Assembly: GCA_021495925.1 (NCBI GenBank)
Contig: JAKEKT010000058.1
Coordinates: 180,146-244,145 of the forward strand
DNA length: 64,000 bases
Direction: 5' to 3'
Source: Diplodia intermedia
Taxonomy: Eukaryota > Ascomycota > Dothideomycetes > Botryosphaeriales > Botryosphaeriaceae
The notes beneath the pieces are model-generated. The model was not told where the DNA came from and ran no database searches. It saw only the letters and a list, made by a program, of their open reading frames with translations. Shown one piece after another: positions 56,785 through 64,000 of the stretch (within the stretch, counting starts at the first letter, position 1; each line of letters starts with the position of its first letter). Made by a program: the position numbers and the translations under genes.

Positions 56785-59613
56785 ATGATCTGGAGTCACG
56801 CATGGCGCGCCAGTCTTCGCAGCCGTAATGTAGCCGGTGCGCGAGCTTTGCACGTGTCCGTGTCGCGCCGTGCCGCCCAGCCGGGCACCGCCGCCTTGGA
56901 CAATGCCCTCCAGCGGACGAGGAACATTGGCATCATAGCCCACATTGATGCGGTACGCCTGCCCACAGCTCTTCTCCGCCCTCCGTACTGATCGTGTGCA
57001 GGGGAAAACAACCACCACGGAGCGCATGCTCTACTACAGCGGCTTTACCCGGAGATTGGGAGGTACGGCCGTTTCTACTACTTCTTCGTTTCGTAGACTT
57101 CACTGCTCACACTGTGTCAAGACGTCGACGAGGGTTCCACCGTCACCGACTTCCTCCCAGCGGAAAGAGCGCGTGGCATCACCATCCAGTCAGCCGCTAT
57201 ATCCTTCCACTGGCCGCCATTGGGTACTGCGCCGAACCAACTTACGCGGCCAAGATCAACATCGTCGCACAACATCAACCTCATCGACACTCCGGGCCAC
57301 GCGGACTTTACCTTCGAGGTTCTTCGCTCCCTCCGGATCCTGGACGGCGCCGTCTGTATCCTGGATGGAGTTGCCGGTGTCGAGGCCCAAACTGAACAGG
57401 TCTGGAAGCAGGCCAGCCAGTACCAGATCCCTCGCATCATCTTTGTCAACAAGCTGGACCGCGATGGGGCGGCTTTCGAACGAACCATCAAAGAGATCGG
57501 CGTCAGGCTACACGCGTGGCCCGCCGTCTGCCAGATCCCCTGGTGGAAAGACGGGACTGGGAAGCTGATCGGTGTTGGTGATGCGGTGCACTTGAGAGGC
57601 ATGCTCTGGGAGGAAGGCGGCGATGGCAAGACCATCAAGCTGCACTCTTTGACGGAGCTGGAGGACGTCAACCCTCCCCTGGCAGCCGAGCTGAAGAAGG
57701 CGAGGGTTGCGCTTGTGGAGCTTTTGAGCGAGCACGACGATGAGATGGTCGAGAAGTTCCTCGAGTATGAGGAGGATCATCTCGCGATTCCGAGCGTGGA
57801 CATCACCGAGTCTCTCAGGAGATGTATTCTCCAGTATCCGCAACGAGTAGTTCCCACTTTCGCTGGTGCCAGCTTCCGCAACATTGGAGTCCAACCCCTC
57901 CTGGATGCTGTCGTTGATCTATTGCCCTCTCCCGAAGAGCGCCCTGATGCCGGGGTTAAGCTTGGCTCTGTCAGTGGGGGTCTGAACGATTTCCTCAGCG
58001 GGAAACTTGGTGTGGCCGCTGAACCTAAAAGTAGCAAGAAACCCGTTGCAAAAGCAAAGACACAAGGCACCGCTCTGGTTTCCAAGCTCCAAGCTTGCGC
58101 GCTAGCCTTCAAGGTCGTCAACGATAGCAAGCGCGGCGTCCTGGTATACGTCCGCGTCTACTCCGGCACCCTGACGCGCAACACCGTCCTCTTCAACACA
58201 AACCTTGGCCTTAATGAAAAGGTTCCAAGGCTCTTGAAGATGTACGCCAACGATGCCGTCGAGGTCGACGACATCCCTGCCGGCCAAATCGGCGTCATCC
58301 CGGGGCTCAAACACGCCCGTACCGGAGACACCCTTATTGTATACAGCGGTGCGAATCCAAAACAGGGCCCCCCAGCACCAATCAACTCTCTCCAGCTCCG
58401 GCCCATCGTCGTTCCTCCGCCCGTCTTCTTCACCAGCGTCGAGCCGTACAGCCTTTCCGAAGAGAAGCACCTCGCGGACACGCTAGCCATCCTCCTCCGC
58501 GAGGACCCCAGCCTGTCCGTCACGCTCGACTCGGAGAGTGGGCAGACTCACCTGGCCGGTATGGGCGAGCTGCACCTCGAGATTGCATGTGGCCGGCTCC
58601 TCAACGACTTCAAAGCCAAAGCCTCCACCGGCTCGATCGAGATCAGCTACCGCGAAGCCGTCACCACCGCTTCCGGCCCCTGCACCGAGTTCTTCTCGCG
58701 CGAGGTCGGCGGCAAGGCCGCGCGGGCCGGCTGCACCGCCAGCGTGTCCCCCCTCGACACCTCCGACGCGGCAGCCTTGGACGACGCGGAGGAGCAGGAG
58801 GACGATCCGCACACCACCACCCTCCCGCTCGACTCGCACAACCGCCTCATCGTCCACCACCCCACCATCGACACGGCCGGGCGCCCCGTGTCGTCCGAGG
58901 TCCCCGGCCTCCCCGAAACGCTCCCCTTCCCCGCCCTCGTCGCCGCCCTCGCGACCGGCGCCTCGGCCGCGCTGGCCCGCGGCCCGACGCACCGCTTCCC
59001 GCTGCACGGCACCGCCGTCGCCGTCGCGCTCGACCCGGCCGCGCACGTCCTGCCCGAGACGACGCCCGCCGCCCTCTCCGGCGCCGCGCGCGCGGCCGTC
59101 GCCGCCGCCCTGCGCTCCGCCGCCGCCGCGTCGGCGGACGGCAACGCGCTGATGGAGCCCGTCATGCGCGTCGCCATCGCCGTCCCGGACCGCGACCTCG
59201 GCGCCGTCGTGCACGACATCAGCAGCGCGCGCGGCGGCCAGGTCCTGTCCCTCGACGAGGACGACGACGAGTCTTCTTCTTCTTCTTCTTCGTCGTCGTC
59301 CTCGTCGTCGTCGTCGTCGTCCCACGACGAGGACATGCCGCTCATCGACCCCCGCCAGATCTACGCGCCGCCCGACCCCTTCGGCAGCAGCAGTAGCACC
59401 GCCGGCGGCGGCGGCGTGGTGGGCGGCTCCCACGAGCGCCAGCGCCAGATCACGGCGCGCGTGCCGCTGAAGGAGATGGTCGGCTACCTGAAGCACCTGC
59501 GCAGCCTGACCAAGGGCCGCGGCACCTTCGTCATGAGCGTCGATCGGTTCGAGCGCGTGTCCGGGCCGAGGCTGAAGGCGGTCCTGACCGCGTTGGGGGG
59601 AGGCGGGTATTAG
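56785..59613 (+). CDS. MEF2: mitochondrial elongation factor G2, ribosome recycling
   Basis: GTPase that splits mitochondrial ribosomes after termination together with the recycling factor. Three exons: 56785-56952, 57002-57062 and 57122-59613, 906 residues. The N-terminus is rich in Arg and Ser without acidic residues, a mitochondrial presequence. GTPase motifs: IIAHIDAGKTTTTE, with an intron splitting the P-loop between Ala and Gly; ERARGITIQSAA; DTPGH; and NKLDRDG. Later parts match EF-G2 (GMGELHLEIACGRLLNDFK, VPLKEMVGYLKHLRSLTKGRG). A tract of 17 serines with flanking acidic residues interrupts the C-terminal domain. The pairing of long domain G, GMGELHLEI and the mitochondrial leader separates it from cytosolic EF2 and from tetracycline-resistance proteins. 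Confidence 0.93.
59272..59322 (+). repeat. trinucleotide tract coding for 17 serines in MEF2
   Basis: A run of tct then tcg/tcc codons, flanked by codons for acidic residues (DEDDDE before, HDED after). It is likely slippage-prone and variable in length between strains. Confidence 0.9.
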
Positions 59614-60802
59614 CGCCGATGTCTGGAGAAAAGAAAAAAAAATCGGGGAGATGTCTCTGGAAGGTTGGGGGGGAAAACTGGGGAGGGAGGTAGTGGGTGC
59701 TGCAAGAATGTTTTGATGGACGGGGTTCTGGGAGAAAGAGGAGGAGGGGAGGTCATTGTGTCGTAAAAAGGAAGAGGAAGAGGGGAAAGCATGACATATT
59801 TTCCATTTGCCCCTGTGGTTTTAGGAGAGATATTATCCTGTATGATAGAGAGAACCCTTCCTGCATTACATGTACGTACGGGCCAACGCATGGCCATCCT
59901 CCACTCCATATATAAACAGTCAATTTTTCCTAAAAAGTTTGAACCGAGCATAAACTTACTGACGCGAACACGACTGCTGAAAGAAGTACTAGCAGAAGTG
60001 CAAGGTGGTCAAGGTTACACATGAGTCGTATCCGAATTTCTACGGCGATCCTGGTAACTACACGGCCCCATCTAGCTTCAAGCTTATAGAGCAGTACTTT
60101 GATTGGACGACACTCCGAGCACGACCTCGGACGGAATTAGTCCGACATGAGGTCCATGTTCCCACGCTAAAAGGATTCCCACCATGTCTTGGCTGATGTC
60201 ATCATCACGGGTAATGCGCACTCGATTCCCAGCAAACAAGCACTACGACATGGGTTACTCTGTGATTTGTTGGGGAAAGCAAGAACTTTTCATTTTGTCA
60301 TGATTGCGTACCTCCATCATCAATAAACTGCGTTCCCATGCGTGAACAAAAGTACCCAGGCCGTCATCAAGAGAAAAGCAGAAAAAAGAAAAGAAAAGGT
60401 GCTAGTATTACAGACATAGAGGCGGATCAAGTAGCGAAAAGAAACCTGGATCAGAATCTTCCGTGGTAGAAGAAAAGGACAAACAGGACGAGGAAGAGAC
60501 TTTGAAGATTATATTATTCAATATTTCTGTCATCGTGTTGTTGCTTTTCGCCGTATCCCGGCCTGCGGGCATGTAAAAGTCGAAAATCCTTTACCCATCA
60601 ATCGTAAAGAAGAAGGTTCAAAGAAAGACGACTTGCATGCCTGTCGTGCCTCGCTCGAACTCCCTCGGAATCAAACAGAATCGTAAAGAACTTTTCCCAT
60701 TCCTTAAAAGACCTCGTGCAGAGAAGACGTGATCGATACATAGAGGGAAAAGTGAAAAAGACGCCACTGTTTGCGGCAGTCTTTTGCCTTCCAGCGGGTT
60801 GT
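59614..60802. other. convergent 3' flanks of MEF2 and the RRM gene
   Basis: About 1.2 kb, AT-richer than the flanking genes, with purine-rich runs. No gene supported. Confidence 0.6.
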
Positions 60803-62157
60803 CTAGGTGGAGGCAGCAGCGGGGGTAGCTTCGGCGGAACCCTCGGCGGTCGAAGGAGCACCCTCCTCGGTGGCAGGAGCGCCCTCAATGGGAGCCTCGG
60901 CGGTGGCCTCGGGAGCCTCGGAAGCCTCGTGAGCCTCCGGGGCATCGTCCTCCTTGCCAGGGCTGTCGATGGCGACCTTGACGGCGATCTCGCGGCCCTC
61001 AATTTCCTTGCCGTTCATCTCAGTGCAAGCCTTCTGCTGCAGTTCCTCCGAAGCGAGAGTGACGAAACCGAAACCACGGCCCTTGCGGGGCTCGTTGCGG
61101 GCCTGGAGCTTCTTGACCATGAAGCGGGGGATGGGGCGAAGAGCGATCTTGGCGGACTGGGGCTGGTAGTCCTTGAAGATCTCGAGAAGCTGGAAACGAT
61201 TAGTACTCAAGCTCAACATGCAAATTGAATGGAATCCTGACCTTCTCCTCCTTCAGGTCGTACGGCAGATTCGCGACCATGACCTTGGTCTTGGAGGGGA
61301 CACCATCCTCGGGAGGACCGCGCTGCTTGCGCTCCCTCTGGACGTGGGTCTTTCCGGTCTTCGACGGGTTGACGGTGATTGTGCCCTCAGCACCCTTCTC
61401 AGCGGTGAGCGCTTCGTTTGTCGTTTCGGTAAGGGGAATAACTTGGCCAGGTACATTCGTAGGGGCGCTCGCGGCCGGGTCAGCGGCCGAAGTCTCAGCT
61501 CCATCCTCCTTGCCAGCTTCATCAGACTACAATTATTTTCAGGATTAATGATCTTCACAGGCAGAAGGTTGTACTTACGCGTCCACCACGGGCAGCACGA
61601 CCGCCACGACCACGGCCGCGGCCACGGCCACGAGTGGAAGTGCGGCGACGGTTGTTGCCGCTGCCATTGGCGCCCTCACCACCGCTGGCGGCGCCCTCGC
61701 CGTGAGCCTCAGGCTTGCGAGCGAGCTGGATGGAAACCTTGCGGTCGAGGATGGCCTTGCCGTTGAGCTCGGTAATGGCGCGCTCGGCCTCAGAGGGCGT
61801 CGAGAGATCAACGAAGGCGTAGCCGACGGGGCGGGTGGTGCGGGGGTTGGTCGGAATGGAGGTGGACTCGCTGTACGTGGCGTTAGCTTGCTGGGCAGCA
61901 CAGACGGAAAAGGCCACCTACACCAAGTAGTCCTTGAAGAACTCCTTCAACTCTCCCTCGGTGGTCGCGTACGCGAGGTTCCCAATGTAGAGTCGCCGAC
62001 CCTCGGCGGCGCTGGCGATGACAGCCTCGTTCTCGGAGGCGTTGATAGGCTTGTCGCCGCCAGCACCAACGCTGGCGCCCTCGGCGGTGCCGGTGGGCTC
62101 GTTGAGGGTGGTGTTGGCCATCTGGGCGGTGGCGCTATCGACTTCAGGAGCGGACAT
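60803..62157 (-). CDS. two-RRM RNA-binding protein with RGG linker
   Basis: Four exons, 62157-61922, 61870-61579, 61526-61242 and 61189-60803, give about 399 residues. RRM1 spans the first junction: RLYIGNLAYATTEGELKEFF, then GYAFVDLSTPSEAERAITEL and ILDRKVSIQLARKP. An Arg/Gly linker (RRTSTRGRGRGRGRGGRAAR) follows, of the kind methylated and able to bind RNA. A Thr/Ala/Glu-rich spacer leads to RRM2 with KVMVANLPYDLKEEKLLEIF and RKGRGFGFVTLASEELQQKA. The last 45 residues are Ala/Glu/Pro-rich. The intron after exon 1 (donor gtaggt, branch gctaac, acceptor tacag) is the only pair that restores RRM1. Probably a nuclear or cytosolic mRNA-binding protein; no specific orthologue can be named. Confidence 0.9.

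Positions 62158-64000
<1,843 letters not shown>

Noticed and set aside
48358..57062. Secondary-metabolite gene cluster around the P450
   Set aside because: No polyketide synthase, peptide synthetase, terpene cyclase or pathway regulator nearby; neighbours are MET2, VPS17 and MEF2.
58483..59496. 337-codon minus-strand frame
   Set aside because: Antisense of the GC-rich MEF2 C-terminal part.

Overview
The window looks like an ordinary chromosomal segment of a filamentous ascomycete (Pezizomycotina; a Dothideomycete-like fungus is my guess, not shown). The reasons are short GT-AG introns of about 50-90 nt, a strong preference for C or G at third codon positions, about 22 protein genes in 64 kb on both strands without operons, and typical fungal families. 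I found no rRNA, tRNA, CRISPR array, transposon ORF or virus-like gene. Exon coordinates were read by hand from splice signals and reading-frame continuity, so they are models without transcript support.

Left part (1-17.5 kb): a secreted bicupin oxalate decarboxylase and a secreted FAD-linked (BBE-type) oxidase, both on the minus strand; a membrane-anchored TcdA/Tcd-type tRNA t6A dehydratase; a WSC-domain wall sensor; a GC-rich gene-less stretch of 3.4 kb; then a peroxisomal 2,4-dienoyl-CoA reductase ending in SKL, divergent from a small DUF1772 membrane protein.

Middle (17.5-48 kb): an unrecognised basic-tailed protein, a secreted tannase/feruloyl esterase with a His/Gly/Asp tail, a seven-helix rhodopsin-like (PTH11-type) membrane protein, a YeeZ-like Rossmann protein, a TauD/TfdA dioxygenase, the PP4 regulatory subunit Psy2, a disordered Ser-rich protein, an SLC35F/DUF914 transporter, a long coiled-coil protein with a C-terminal RRM-like domain, and a GT69 (CAP59-type) mannosyltransferase.

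Right part (48-64 kb): a cytochrome P450, a tentative F-box-like gene, a small secreted protein whose promoter carries degenerate repeats, homoserine O-acetyltransferase (MET2), the retromer sorting nexin VPS17 sharing a 225-bp divergent promoter with mitochondrial elongation factor MEF2, and a two-RRM protein. The last 115 bases are pure G, most likely a sequencing or assembly artefact.

The genes do not form one pathway. The secreted oxalate decarboxylase, BBE oxidase, tannase and the P450 suit a plant- or litter-associated life, but this is inference. I saw no convincing new multi-gene system. The most useful leads are two FarA/FarB-type motifs before the dienoyl-CoA reductase, a uORF whose stop overlaps the MET2 start, an in-frame 51-nt candidate intron in the coiled-coil gene, repeats before the small secreted protein, and four GC-rich blocks each lying just upstream of a gene start.
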